Shown here: positions 27,150-35,287 of the stretch, in pieces
Numbering within the stretch: the stretch's first letter is position 1
Layout: each line of letters opens with the position of its first letter
DNA from: Hyphomicrobium sp.
GTDB lineage: Bacteria; Pseudomonadota; Alphaproteobacteria; Rhizobiales; Hyphomicrobiaceae
Direction: 5' to 3'
Length of the DNA: 64,000 nucleotides
NCBI RefSeq assembly: GCF_009026145.1
Contig: NZ_WBUE01000006.1
Location: forward strand, 62,001-126,000
The notes under the pieces: model-generated
What the model saw: only the letters and a program-made list of their open reading frames with translations
Told to the model about the DNA's origin: nothing
The model's database searches: none
Made by a program: the position numbers and the translations under genes

Positions 27150-27271
27150 GTCCAGTCGGTCCAGTCTTTTTTGGAGATTGAGAAGATCATCTAACTCAAA
27201 AAAACACACACGCACACACGCGCGCTCTCTCTCGGGAGCGCAGATGGCGTGGACCACTGGACCGAGCGGAC
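27150..27271. repeat. Inverted GTCCA repeats in the gap after the helicase gene
   Basis: GTCCAGTCGGTCCAGT (27150-27165) and ACTGGACCGAGCGGAC (27256-27271) are inverted copies with 14 of 16 matches. Further GGTCCA words lie nearby, and an AC/GC-rich microsatellite (27198-27235) is in the loop. The 27052-27289 gap holds no gene; it could be an origin-like or terminator region. Confidence 0.5.
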
Positions 27272-27289
27272 CACGCAGCACCTTTTGCC

Positions 27290-27817
27290 TCAAATATGGG
27301 GCTCACGAGCGTGCTGGCTCTTTTGTTTGTTCGTGACCCGCAATGACCGGTGGTGCTTGACCCTCTCATTGTAGCTGCGTTCCTCTAAAGCCAACCTCTG
27401 CAGATCAGCACGTAGCGCACCCTCAATCGCGGTACTCTCGGCGTCCTGTAGCAGCTCCGTGAACCGGCCTAACTCACACCAGCGAATCCAGCGCATGCGC
27501 ACCGCTGTGCAGGTTCCATAGGGGGTTCTGAGCAGGGTCCAGTTGAGGGCTCCTTCCCCATATCGGATCAGGGTTCGCAGCGCCTCCACGAATTGCCTGT
27601 CTCGCTGATCGCCCCGGCGCCCCGGCGGAATGGCTTGTCGAAGGCAAGCCCACTCAGCATCGGTCATCGGCTCAACAAGGTGAAAGAACGGATCGGCCAA
27701 TGGCTCGTCGCTTCGCGGGGGAGCGGTGAGATCGGGAATATGCGTAGGGTCAATGCCTACTTCGCGACACGCTGTTTCAAACGAAATCAAAAGAGCCTCC
27801 ATTCGCTGGTATGCCAT
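27290..27817 (-). CDS. DUF4096-like helical protein (transposase N-domain resemblance)
   Basis: A 175-residue protein. The part HLVEPMTDAEWACLRQAIPP ... RQFVEALRTLIRYG ... VRMRWIRWCELGRF follows the pattern of DUF4096, the N-terminal DNA-binding domain of IS5-type transposases, but no DDE catalytic domain is attached. The ATG at 27817 was chosen because the longer frame to 27985 crosses the divergent recombinase gene. It may be a regulator derived from a transposase. Confidence 0.55.
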   Translation of the reverse strand: MAYQRMEALLISFETACREVGIDPTHIPDLTAPPRSDEPLADPFFHLVEPMTDAEWACLRQAIPPGRRGDQRDRQFVEALRTLIRYGEGALNWTLLRTPYGTCTAVRMRWIRWCELGRFTELLQDAESTAIEGALRADLQRLALEERSYNERVKHHRSLRVTNKQKSQHAREPHI

Positions 27818-27929
27818 ATGGCTATCGACGGTCAAATTTACAAGAAAATAACCAATTCTGTGCGGGCAGATAGAGCAGCCAGACAGAATGTGGCATAATC
27901 CATCAAAGAAATTGGAGAATAGAATTCCA

Positions 27930-28649
27930 ATGAGTAGGCAGAAGCAGGATATCGCGCGGGGTCTGGGATATTGCCGGGTCAGCACCGAGGACCAAACAAA
28001 GGGCGAATCACTCGAAATTCAGCGATCCCGCATAGAAACCATCTGTGCGGCCGAGAGATTGGCGCTGGCGGCCATTTATGTTGAAGAGGGTATTTCGGGA
28101 TCAAGACCATTTTCCGCCCGTCCTGAAGGCGCCAAGCTCCTGCAAACGGCAAAACGGGGCGATGTCATAGTGGCGCTGCGTCTTGACCGCATGTTCCGCA
28201 ATACGAGCGACGCGCTTGATACCGCTGCGGCGCTCAACGCGCACGGTGTGAAACTGTACCTCGCCGACATGCGCGGCTACATCGCCGGGGACGCGGCAGG
28301 TGAGCTGCACTTCAGTATGCTTGCCAGCTTTGCCACCTTTGAGAGAAAGCGAATCGCTGAGAGAATTCGCGATTCAAAGCGCAGTTTGACTGCCCGGGGC
28401 GTATATGGCGGCGGCGACGCCCCCTTCGGCTACCGGAAGGTGCCCAGCGCATCGGGCGAGACGACGCGGCACGGCGCGCCAGTGCACTACCTAGAGCCGA
28501 TACCGGAGATCATTGCGACTGCCCGTGCCTTGCTAGCCAAAGGCTATTCGTCCCGCCTAGCCGCGAGTCACTTCGCGCAGCTAGGCCATCGGGTAACGCA
28601 CCATGCGGTGAATGCGCTGTTCAATCGGCTGCGCAGTCAGTCCGCTTGA
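27930..28649 (+). CDS. Serine recombinase
   Basis: A 239-residue resolvase/invertase-type protein. Catalytic Ser18 lies in YCRVSTEDQ; DVIVALRLDRMFRN and the E-helix FERKRIAERIRDSKR follow. A short C-terminal DNA-binding region (about 165-239, GDAPFGYRKV, then a helix-turn-helix) replaces the large domain of big serine integrases, so it acts as a resolvase or DNA invertase. Its target site is not visible. Confidence 0.9.
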   Translation: MSRQKQDIARGLGYCRVSTEDQTKGESLEIQRSRIETICAAERLALAAIYVEEGISGSRPFSARPEGAKLLQTAKRGDVIVALRLDRMFRNTSDALDTAAALNAHGVKLYLADMRGYIAGDAAGELHFSMLASFATFERKRIAERIRDSKRSLTARGVYGGGDAPFGYRKVPSASGETTRHGAPVHYLEPIPEIIATARALLAKGYSSRLAASHFAQLGHRVTHHAVNALFNRLRSQSA

Positions 28650-28890
28650 CCTTGCTGCAATGTGTGTACCGGTATCGGCAGGCTTTCGGCGTTGTGAGTG
28701 TTGTTGGGCGGAGACCTCTGTGCAGGCGCACGCCTCGCTGCGAGACTGCATCTTCATAATTCCGCTTTTTTGCGTCTGAAAAGACAAAAAGAATTGCACT
28801 AGAAATGTGCCCATAATATTGCATTTAAAATGGAGTTGCCTAATGCGTTTCGGCCGGCATTGGCAGGTTTGATGGCACCATCAGCGGTAT

Positions 28891-29460
28891 ATGGGAGTAG
28901 GGTTGGCAAAAACGCCCACCTGGGTTTTTCGCCCGCCAGGTACAAGAAGTGAACCTTTGGCAACTCTTGAAATATGGTTAACGGCTACCTATATTAAGGG
29001 CTACGTATTGAAGGGAAACGGGGACTTGAATCCAATAGCCTATGTGCGTGCCCGGCGTAACTTGGTCGTTTGGGGCGTCAACGAAATCGAAAGGCAATCA
29101 GCCCGCGTGTGCGGTGGTGTGTTGCCTGAGGGAATAACGGGGCCGCAACGACCAAAGAAGTGCGTTGTAGCCCTTCGCCCGCAAGGTGATTGGCTGGCTA
29201 TACTCGTTTTGGCATTTTGCATTCGCGGCACAGCGGAAGCCCTCCTACTTGATCAGTCGGCAAACGCCTTTGAGGTTGCCGAAGAATGGTGGAGGCACTG
29301 CGCGGGCTACACACACGCCCTGTGTGATCGCACGCGCACTACACCAGAGCCATTTGTCTACCTGGACGCCGAATTCAGTGATCGGGCCGTTCGGCGGCTA
29401 GCTGCCTTGGAGATCGAGCCCGAGTTCAACGTAACGAGCGCGTGGTGCGCAAACAAATAA
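28891..29460 (+). CDS. Hypothetical protein, island
   Basis: A 189-residue soluble protein without recognisable domain. It contains LNPIAYVRARRNLVVWGVN and EVAEEWWRHCAGYTHALCD. The ribosome site at 28891 is weak, so the start may be later. About 240 bases without a gene precede it. It ends ten bases before the next gene. Confidence 0.55.
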   Translation: MGVGLAKTPTWVFRPPGTRSEPLATLEIWLTATYIKGYVLKGNGDLNPIAYVRARRNLVVWGVNEIERQSARVCGGVLPEGITGPQRPKKCVVALRPQGDWLAILVLAFCIRGTAEALLLDQSANAFEVAEEWWRHCAGYTHALCDRTRTTPEPFVYLDAEFSDRAVRRLAALEIEPEFNVTSAWCANK

Positions 29461-29470
29461 AGGGACGGGC

Positions 29471-29845
29471 ATGCTGTACACAGTGGGTGAGGCCGCATTT
29501 CAGTTGGGTTTATCAGCCGATGAGTTTCGCGATCTAGTGGCCGATGGCATCTTTCCCGAACCTCGTACCACCGAGACCTATAGCCTGAATGCGCTGGTGA
29601 AGTGCTTCAATATTCTAAGGGATGGGCGAGCGTCAGCGCGCTCTGAACAGGTGTTGATCTCCCTCCATTCGGCTGCCAGCCTGCTCGACGTTTCGCTCGT
29701 GGAGTTATTCGCCATTGTGGGGCGCGGTGAACTAAAGCTGCGCGAGGGAGCCCGCGTGGCGCGAAGGGATATTGAAAACTTGAAGCCATCGAGAACGGCG
29801 GACAACCACCACAGGAAGGGAGAAGACTATGAGCATCATCATTGA
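29471..29845 (+). CDS. Double winged-helix (excisionase-like) protein
   Basis: A 124-residue protein with two similar DNA-binding segments: YTVGEAAFQLGLSADEFRDLVADG (2-26) and ISLHSAASLLDVSLVELFAIVGRGEL (about 63-88), each followed by a wing. Tandem MerR/Xis-like helices suggest a regulator or directionality factor of the island. Confidence 0.65.
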   Translation: MLYTVGEAAFQLGLSADEFRDLVADGIFPEPRTTETYSLNALVKCFNILRDGRASARSEQVLISLHSAASLLDVSLVELFAIVGRGELKLREGARVARRDIENLKPSRTADNHHRKGEDYEHHH

Positions 29846-29945
29846 CAATGACTTTGTGCTGATGGAGCGGCAGCGCAGGCTCCGCGAAGGACGTGACAGT
29901 TGCGTTTCGGCAATCGCAGACCCCCAATCGGGATCCTGCTGCTAG
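29829..29945 (+). CDS. Possible 38-residue peptide
   Basis: Starts within the end of the previous gene after a strong AGGAAGGGAG ribosome site and encodes MSIIIDNDFVLMERQRRLREG and a Cys-Cys C-terminus. The overlap and strong Shine-Dalgarno sequence are the only support; no homolog recognised. Confidence 0.4.
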   Translation: MSIIIDNDFVLMERQRRLREGRDSCVSAIADPQSGSCC

Positions 29946-29970
29946 AATAGTGTGATCTAAGGAGCGCTTG

Positions 29971-30018
29971 TCGCCTATGCTCATGATTACCTTCTCGCCT
30001 ACGCTCATCATTACGTTG
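29971..30018. repeat. Tandem 24-bp repeat
   Basis: Two adjacent copies of TCGCCTAYGCTCATSATTAC plus four bases. The second copy overlaps the 3' end of the MerR gene on the other strand. No function is evident. Confidence 0.6.
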
Positions 30019-30451
30019 AGCTGAGGCGCCCACGCGCGCGCCTGGAACTTACCGGCGACTGCGAAAGCAGTCCAAGGATACGACAGTCAGCCGCGCGGCG
30101 GTCGGGACAGCTGGTAGCCATCCCTTCTAGTTCGGCACGTATTGCCCTGAGCTTTTTCAACTTGGCATCGACGACGGCCAACTGGCGGCGCGCAAGATCT
30201 TCGGCGGCGTGGCACGGCGCATTCGGGCTGTCGAAAAGTTTGATGAGCATCCGGATATCCCGGATATGAATGCCAAGGTCTCGCGCGTGACGGATTAGGC
30301 TCAAGCGCCTGATGGCTTGCGCATCATAGCGCCGCTGCCCTCCCTCGGTGCGCGCGGGTTGGGGCAATAGCCCAATTTGCTCGTAATACCTGATGGTCGG
30401 GATCTTCACTGCCGTTAGTGCGCTGAGTTTCCCGATTCCCACCTCAGTCAT
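30011..30451 (-). CDS. MerR-family metal regulator, PbrR/CadR/ZntR-like
   Basis: A 146-residue protein. Residues 4-70 are a MerR winged helix (IGKLSALTAVKIPTIRYYEQIGLLP). A dimerisation helix follows. Metal-site cysteines at 80 (NAPCHAA), 115 (MATSCPD) and 123 (AADCRIL) match the three-cysteine pattern of PbrR and CadR type sensors of Pb, Cd or Zn. It reads away from the pentapeptide/lspA genes and a MerR-type promoter lies between them. MerR proteins activate such promoters by untwisting the 19-bp spacer. Confidence 0.9.
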   Translation of the reverse strand: MTEVGIGKLSALTAVKIPTIRYYEQIGLLPQPARTEGGQRRYDAQAIRRLSLIRHARDLGIHIRDIRMLIKLFDSPNAPCHAAEDLARRQLAVVDAKLKKLRAIRAELEGMATSCPDRRAADCRILGLLSQSPVSSRRARGRLSST

Positions 30452-30460
30452 GTGGACCTC

Positions 30461-30491
30461 TTGAAGCTCTAGTTGCTAGAGACTCTATACT
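30461..30491 (+). promoter_or_regulatory. MerR-type promoter-operator of the pentapeptide/lspA unit
   Basis: -35 TTGAAG (30461-30466) and -10 TATACT (30486-30491) are separated by 19 bp, and the spacer contains the perfect dyad CTCTAG TTG CTAGAG (30467-30481). The long spacer with a central dyad is the hallmark of MerR-activated promoters. It is next to the merR gene. Confidence 0.85.
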
Positions 30492-30519
30492 GGTTTTTGT
30501 AGGACCGGAAGTTGAGGCA

Positions 30520-31326
30520 ATGGGAACAGATCTTGGCGTGATGAGGCGAATTGCAGTGTGCGTGCTGTGCGGCGTGATGGCCGCGGTCACGTGGCCTGCC
30601 ATGGCCGCCAAACTGCCGTTGCGCAAGATCGTCGAGATCCTGTTCAAGGCGGAACCGGGTAGCAAACCCGATTTTTCCGGCGAGGACCTTTCCTTCCTCG
30701 ATCTAAGCGAACTCGATTTCAAGCAGGCCAGCCTTGCAGGTGCCAACCTGCTTGGCGCGAATCTTTCAGGGGCCAACCTTGCTTCCACCGATCTGCGCAA
30801 CGCGAAGCTGGATCGGGCCCAGGTCAGCCGCACCAATCTTAAGGGGGCCAATCTTTCAGGCGCGAGCCTGTTCGATGTTGTCGGATCCTTGAGTCTTGCG
30901 GAGCCAGCCGCCAACGCACCGAACTTCGAGGGCGCGAACCTGTCGGGCGCCCGCGTCATGGCCCGCTTGAGCCGTGCGAATTTGCGTGGAGCGAAGCTGA
31001 CCGACGCACACCTTGGCACGCAGCGGAACGAGTTCAAGACCCCGAAGCAAACCGATCTTTCGGGCGCATCACTGGTGGGTGCAGACTTGACCCGGGCAGA
31101 TCTCACCAGGGTCAACCTGGCATTCGCAGCGATGACCAATGCGAATTTAACTTACGCCAATCTTTATGGCGCTGACCTTTCACGCGCCGACTTGACCGGA
31201 GCCAATCTTGCGGGCGCCAACTTCGCGGACGCTGATCTTTACGGAGCAGTGCTGAAGGACGTGAAGGGGTTGGAGACGGTGCGTGGATGGGACAAAGCCC
31301 GCAACCGGAAAAAGGTCAGCTTCTGA
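30520..31326 (+). CDS. Exported pentapeptide-repeat protein
   Basis: A 268-residue protein. A signal peptide ends at about residue 30 (WPAMA). From about residue 60 to the end there are consecutive A(D/N)LxX repeats (ANLLGANLSGANLASTDLRNA and similar), forming a right-handed quadrilateral beta-helix. A short non-repeat segment interrupts it around 125-175. Located downstream of a MerR-type promoter and just before lspA; a role in metal stress is inferred from that. The function of such periplasmic pentapeptide proteins is not known. Confidence 0.85.
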   Translation: MGTDLGVMRRIAVCVLCGVMAAVTWPAMAAKLPLRKIVEILFKAEPGSKPDFSGEDLSFLDLSELDFKQASLAGANLLGANLSGANLASTDLRNAKLDRAQVSRTNLKGANLSGASLFDVVGSLSLAEPAANAPNFEGANLSGARVMARLSRANLRGAKLTDAHLGTQRNEFKTPKQTDLSGASLVGADLTRADLTRVNLAFAAMTNANLTYANLYGADLSRADLTGANLAGANFADADLYGAVLKDVKGLETVRGWDKARNRKKVSF

Positions 31327-31345
31327 ATTGGGAGAAGGAGGAGGG

Positions 31346-31867
31346 ATGGAGGGGCAGTGGGCGAAGAGGCTGGACGCCGCGTTGATCGGCACGAAGAACT
31401 GGATGGATCTGGGGGTTGTGGCTGCGGCAGTAGTCTTCGCGGACGTGCTCTCAAAGCAGGTGGCAGTTTTTTGGCTTTCCGGAGCGCCGCTTGGTGTGGC
31501 GGTGACGCCGTTCTTCAACCTCAGGCTTAGCTACAATTCAGGCATCAGCTTCAGCCTGCTTTCCGCGACCGGCCCCGGGGGGGTGATTGGATTGCTGGCT
31601 TTCGCGGCCGTGATGGTGGTCGCACTCGCACGGTCTGGGGTGCGTGCGTCGGGCGCGATCGAGCGCATCGGCTATGGGCTCATCATTGGCGGCGCGCTCG
31701 GCAACATGGTCGACCGCGCGCGCGACGGTTTTGTCTCCGATTTCATTGATGCACACGCCTTTGGCTGGCACTGGCCGAGCTTCAATCTGGCGGACGTTGC
31801 AATCACCTGCGGCACGGCGCTGATCTTGGTCAGCTGCACCGTTCTCTCCCGGGCGGACCCTGCATGA
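31346..31867 (+). CDS. lspA: Lipoprotein signal peptidase II
   Basis: A 173-residue inner-membrane aspartyl protease that removes signal peptides of prolipoproteins. The catalytic pair is visible in GNMVDRARDGFVSDFIDAH and FNLADVAI; LSYNSGISFSLL matches the conserved N-G-x-x-F loop. A GGAGAAGGAGGA ribosome site precedes the ATG at 31346, 19 bases after the pentapeptide gene. Extra lspA copies are often found in metal-resistance islands with MerR regulators, so this is probably not the housekeeping copy. Confidence 0.95.
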   Translation: MEGQWAKRLDAALIGTKNWMDLGVVAAAVVFADVLSKQVAVFWLSGAPLGVAVTPFFNLRLSYNSGISFSLLSATGPGGVIGLLAFAAVMVVALARSGVRASGAIERIGYGLIIGGALGNMVDRARDGFVSDFIDAHAFGWHWPSFNLADVAITCGTALILVSCTVLSRADPA

Positions 31868-31917
31868 GTTGCAATGGCGCGGGTGGCAAGGCCACAGCAT
31901 GCGTCTGCGCGTCCTTC

Positions 31918-31948
31918 TTGAACCTCGAGTGCCTTGAGGTTCTAGAGT
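31918..31948 (+). promoter_or_regulatory. Second MerR-type promoter-operator
   Basis: TTGAAC (31918-31923), 19-bp spacer, TAGAGT (31943-31948). The dyad ACCTCGAG TGC CTTGAGGT (31922-31940) has seven of eight matching pairs. It drives the Met-rich pseudogene and perhaps the cytochrome c. Its dyad differs from the one at 30467, so a related rather than identical regulator could be involved. Confidence 0.75.
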
Positions 31949-31975
31949 CAGGGATAAATCGAGACCGATGAAGGA

Positions 31976-32513
31976 GTGAACGACGATGTGGCTATGGCTC
32001 AGACCAACACCGGGCAGCAGACGCCCATGATGGGCTATGGCATGGGTCCGGGAATGATGGGCCACATGATGGGTCATGGCATGGGCCCCGGCATGATGGG
32101 CAACATGATGGGGCCCGGCATGATGGGTAACATGCCGATGGGCATGGGGATGATGGGCAATATGCCCATGATGACGCCAGCGGACGCCAACACCTATGCG
32201 GGATACGCGAGCCACTTACGTAAAGGCGCAACTCGGTATAACCGACGCGCAGGCGACGACGTGGAACGCTTACTTGGCCGCATTTCGCAAGCATCTCACA
32301 GCGATGCAGCAGCACCATCAGGCGATGATGACGGCCATGGGAGCCGGAACGACCTCGGCGCAGCGAGCCGAGGCGCTCGTTGCCAGCATGGACGCGTGTC
32401 ACGATGCCATGAAGGAACTCAAAACCGCTTATGTCGCCCTCTACCAGGCACTCACGCCTGAGCAGAAGCAAAAGGCAGACGCGCTGTTCATAGGCATGAG
32501 TTGGATGATGTGA
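31976..32513 (+). pseudogene. Broken Met-rich periplasmic metal protein (Spy/CpxP-like)
   Basis: One frame (from 31976) gives MAQTNTGQQTP then about 50 residues rich in MMG, MGPGMMGN and HMMGHG, a methionine-rich metal-binding pattern typical of copper or silver handling. A +1 frame (from about 32196 to 32513) gives the C-terminal helices TYVKAQLGITDAQATTWNAY ... MDACHDAMKELKTAYVALYQ, as in LTXXQ-motif proteins. A one-base frameshift lies near 32195. The N-terminal signal peptide is also missing: only an AMAQ cleavage-like remnant is left, and the best-placed ATG (31986) is in the wrong frame. Confidence 0.75.
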
Positions 32514-32686
32514 GTCGTAGGGACGCTGGCGTCGCGGCTTCCCCTTAATGCGCTCGAAGAGAGGGCGCGGTGCCCGCGCTCCCGGCGAGTTCCAGAGGTA
32601 TGAAAGTGCAAGGCCATTCCGGCCTGCGAGTTGGCGCTCGGATGAACGAAGCCCGTAAGGGCTTGCCAAAGGAAAGGGGATCGCAG

Positions 32687-33361
32687 ATGCGCGGAGTCAC
32701 CTCGCTTGGCCTAGTGCTCATCATTGCTGCGGCTTTCGTGATAGCCCAGCCCCAGAGCCGCGCCGAAATGGGGTGGTGGGACGATCAATCGCCCAGGTCG
32801 GCAGCCGGCGACTCCAAGCAGGGCAAGGCAACCGCGCAGGCCGTGTGCGCTGGATGTCACGGCGCTGACGGGAATAGTTCCGATCCACGTTACCCTAAGC
32901 TCGCTGGACAGAGCGAAACCTACATCTATAGGCAGCTTCAATCCTTTAAAATGGGCGGTCGCAAGTCTGATATTATGGCCGACATCGTCAAAGCCCTATC
33001 TGATGCTGACATGGCGAATGTTGCGAGCTTCTATAGCCAAGAAAGGGTGCAGCCCGATGCTATAGCCGATGCCGGCCTAGCCGCCTTGGGCCAGGATATC
33101 TTTTTCGCAGGTGTCGGATCTGGAATGATGTCTGCGTGTGTCATGTGCCACGGCCGGCATGGCGTAGAGCAGGGAATGCCAATGATGGGCATGATGGGCG
33201 ATGCGCCTCGTTTAAACGGCCAGCACGCAGCCTACATCGTTGACCAGTTGAACCGCTTCAGTAGTGGAGAACGGCAATCCGACATAATGGGCGATATTGC
33301 TTCAGCACTCACCGAAATGGATCGCAAGGCCGTCGCCGAATTTCTCTCTGGCCTTCGATGA
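32687..33361 (+). CDS. Diheme c-type cytochrome, c4-like
   Basis: A 224-residue periplasmic protein. Signal peptide to about residue 26. Two haem sites: CAGCH at 54-58 and CVMCH at 151-155, each in a similar domain with a distal Met candidate (SFKMGGR and GMPMMGMMG region, later SDIMGDI). Domain duplication is typical of cytochrome c4. It could pass electrons to an oxidase or a metal-reducing partner. The GGAAAGGGG ribosome site supports the ATG at 32687. Confidence 0.88.
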   Translation: MRGVTSLGLVLIIAAAFVIAQPQSRAEMGWWDDQSPRSAAGDSKQGKATAQAVCAGCHGADGNSSDPRYPKLAGQSETYIYRQLQSFKMGGRKSDIMADIVKALSDADMANVASFYSQERVQPDAIADAGLAALGQDIFFAGVGSGMMSACVMCHGRHGVEQGMPMMGMMGDAPRLNGQHAAYIVDQLNRFSSGERQSDIMGDIASALTEMDRKAVAEFLSGLR

Positions 33362-33748
33362 AGCTTCATTGCCTCTGGGTATCCCGTCTTAGGGTGGCAT
33401 ACTACGGGGCATGACGAATACAAAGGCTTGTGACTCCCGAAAGAAAGCGCCAAGTTTGCTTGTGGATTCGGGGCATTCCACGCCATGCTTCACCTGTACC
33501 TCTGGCTCTCAGCCGCCCATCCGCGTGGCTGGACGCTCGCCACTGGCAAATCGGTTCAGCTCGACGCCGACGGGCAGACCTACTGCCAACAACGGGAACT
33601 GGACCGGACGAATGAGTGGCCGAGGAGGCGGATCCTTATTGGTCAAATACGTTGCTTTGCAGCGACCTGCGCCCAGCGCAAAGGTGCGGGCGCAGATAGC
33701 GGCGTTCGACTGTGCCGGCCAACTTAGTTCCAGCGCTTGCCAGGCTGT
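33362..33748. other. Gap without a supported gene
   Basis: Several short frames exist on the plus strand, but none shows a domain, signal or ribosome site that convinces me. It could be the decayed remains of a gene between cytochrome c and blh. Confidence 0.4.
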
Positions 33749-34612
33749 TCAGGCCACGAGCCGCACTGGAATCTTGAGGTAGCGCACCCCATTGGCTTCT
33801 GCCGGCGGCAATTTGCCTGCCCGAATGTTCACTTGGATTGAGGGCATCAGCAGGAGCGGCGCGGCAAGCGTGGCGTCCCGAGCCTCCCGCATGGCGACGA
33901 ACTCCACCTCAGTGACGCCGTCCTTGACTTGCGGGTTTTTGGCACGCTCTTCGGCGACCGTCGTCTCCCAAGCATAGTGGTCGCGACCTGGCGCCTTGTA
34001 ATCATGGCACATGAAGAGCCGGGTCTCGGGCGGCAGCTCGAATAGCTTCTTGATTGAGCGGTAAAGTGAACGGGCGCTGCCGCCGGGGAAGTCGGCGCGG
34101 GCGGTGCCGTAATCCGGCATGAACAACGTGTCGCCCACGAATACGGCATCGGCAACCTTATAGGCAACGTCGGCCGGCGTGTGGCCAGGGACATAGAGGA
34201 CCTCGACCTCGAGCTCGCCGAGAGGGAATCTCTCGCCGTCCTTGAAGAGATGGTCGAACTCGCTGCCGTCGCCCTTGAGGTCGGTTGCGTTGAATACCGG
34301 GCGGAAGATGCGCTGCACCTCGCGGATGTGCTCGCCGATGCCAACCTTGGCACCGGTCTTGAGCTTGATGTAGGGCGCGCCGGAAAGGTGGTCGGCATGG
34401 GCATGGGTTTCGAGCACCCAGTCGACCGTGAACCCCTCGGCCGCCGCCGCCTCAAGAATGGCGTCGGCCGACTTGGTCGCGGCCTTGCCGCTCCTGTGGT
34501 CGTAGTCGAGCACGGGGTCGATGATGGCCGCGCGCTTGGTCTTGGGATCGGCCGCGAGATAGCTGACCGTGTTGGTCGGCTCGTCGAAAAAGGCGCGAAT
34601 GATCGGTTTCAT
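33749..34612 (-). CDS. blh: Beta-lactamase-like persulfide hydrolase/dioxygenase
   Basis: A 287-residue metallo-beta-lactamase fold protein of the Blh/ETHE1 type. Metal motif THAHADH at residues 69-75, further ligands in YVPGHTPADV, VFVGDTLF and FMCHDYKAPG. In BigR-controlled operons this enzyme oxidises persulfide made from H2S or glutathione. It is divergent from bigR, which shares the 95-base promoter region. Confidence 0.9.
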   Translation of the reverse strand: MKPIIRAFFDEPTNTVSYLAADPKTKRAAIIDPVLDYDHRSGKAATKSADAILEAAAAEGFTVDWVLETHAHADHLSGAPYIKLKTGAKVGIGEHIREVQRIFRPVFNATDLKGDGSEFDHLFKDGERFPLGELEVEVLYVPGHTPADVAYKVADAVFVGDTLFMPDYGTARADFPGGSARSLYRSIKKLFELPPETRLFMCHDYKAPGRDHYAWETTVAEERAKNPQVKDGVTEVEFVAMREARDATLAAPLLLMPSIQVNIRAGKLPPAEANGVRYLKIPVRLVA

Positions 34613-34644
34613 GTCGGAAAGCTCCTTGCAGGCTCACAGCGGAT

Positions 34645-34691
34645 CTGTCATTGACAGATATATGAGCGATTCCTAAATTAGCAATAGCTAA
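34645..34691 (+). promoter_or_regulatory. bigR promoter and candidate operator
   Basis: TTGACA (34651-34656), a 17-bp spacer and TAAATT (34674-34679). The -35 lies in a perfect CTGTCA T TGACAG inverted repeat (34645-34657), and TTAGC AATA GCTAA (34678-34691) overlaps the -10. BigR represses its own operon by binding an AT-rich palindrome over the -10, so the second repeat is the likelier operator. Confidence 0.7.
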
Positions 34692-34707
34692 AGGGGCAGG
34701 AGGCGAA

Positions 34708-35025
34708 ATGAACTACGCCCTGAGTGATCTCGCAGCCTTCGAGGCCAACGCGTTCGATGTGGCGCAGGTTCTGCGCGCCCTCGCCAACGAGCGCCGGCTC
34801 ATGATCCTGTGCAAGCTGGTCGAGTGGGGCGAGGCCAATGTGAACTCATTGGCCGAGGCGGTGGGGCTGTCGCAGTCGGCGCTCTCCCAGCATCTTGCCA
34901 AGATGCGCGAAGAGGGGATCGTCGCGTTCCGCCGCGAAGGTCAGACGCTCTGGTACCGGGTCGCTGATCCGCGCATCAGGCTCCTGCTCAAGCAGTTGCA
35001 AAAGCTCTATTGCCCACCGGCATGA
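34708..35025 (+). CDS. bigR: ArsR-family persulfide sensor BigR
   Basis: A 105-residue winged-helix repressor (SLAEAVGLSQSALSQHLAKMREEG). Cysteines at 35 (MILCKLV) and 102 (KLYCPPA) correspond to the two redox cysteines of BigR/SqrR that form a polysulfide bridge. It sits head-to-head with blh and upstream of a rhodanese remnant, the standard layout of sulfide-detoxification operons. Confidence 0.92.
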   Translation: MNYALSDLAAFEANAFDVAQVLRALANERRLMILCKLVEWGEANVNSLAEAVGLSQSALSQHLAKMREEGIVAFRREGQTLWYRVADPRIRLLLKQLQKLYCPPA

Positions 35026-35045
35026 GCCAACGAGGAAGAACGAGT

Positions 35046-35273
35046 ATGAGTCCAGCCAAAGTCAGCCCTATCGAGGCCAAGCGCTTCATCGATACGGGCG
35101 GCATCTTGATCGATATTCGCGGCGCCGATGAGTACGCCCGCGAGGGGATTCCAAACGCTCGCAATCACCCGTTAGGCGAGCTAAGCAAGCTCACTGGCTC
35201 GGCGGCGCCGGGAGGCTCGCGGCGGTTCTTTTTGACGTGCCCGGGGCGGCACGCAACGGCTGCTTCTGGATGA
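35046..35273 (+). pseudogene. Truncated rhodanese-like domain
   Basis: 75 residues: SPIEAKRFIDTGGILIDIRGADEYAREGIPNARN is a normal rhodanese N-terminal half, but the sequence diverges after LTGSAAPG and no active-site cysteine loop follows. The stretch after that point in another frame reads AVLFDVPGA, so a frameshift or deletion is likely. Starts 20 bases after bigR, in the same operon. Confidence 0.75.
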
Positions 35274-35287
35274 TGTGAGGTGCGAAA

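Noticed and set aside
27198..27235. AC/GC microsatellite as a coding or regulatory element
   Set aside because: Simple low-complexity tract in a gene gap; no further signal beyond the flanking inverted repeat.
32691..32720. Frameshift in the cytochrome c gene start
   Set aside because: The longer upstream frame to 32570 is merely open; the ATG at 32687 with its ribosome site and signal peptide explains the gene fully.
33411..33782. Plus-strand frames in the gap before blh
   Set aside because: Several overlapping short frames, none with a ribosome site, signal or domain, and the longest runs into the blh gene on the other strand.
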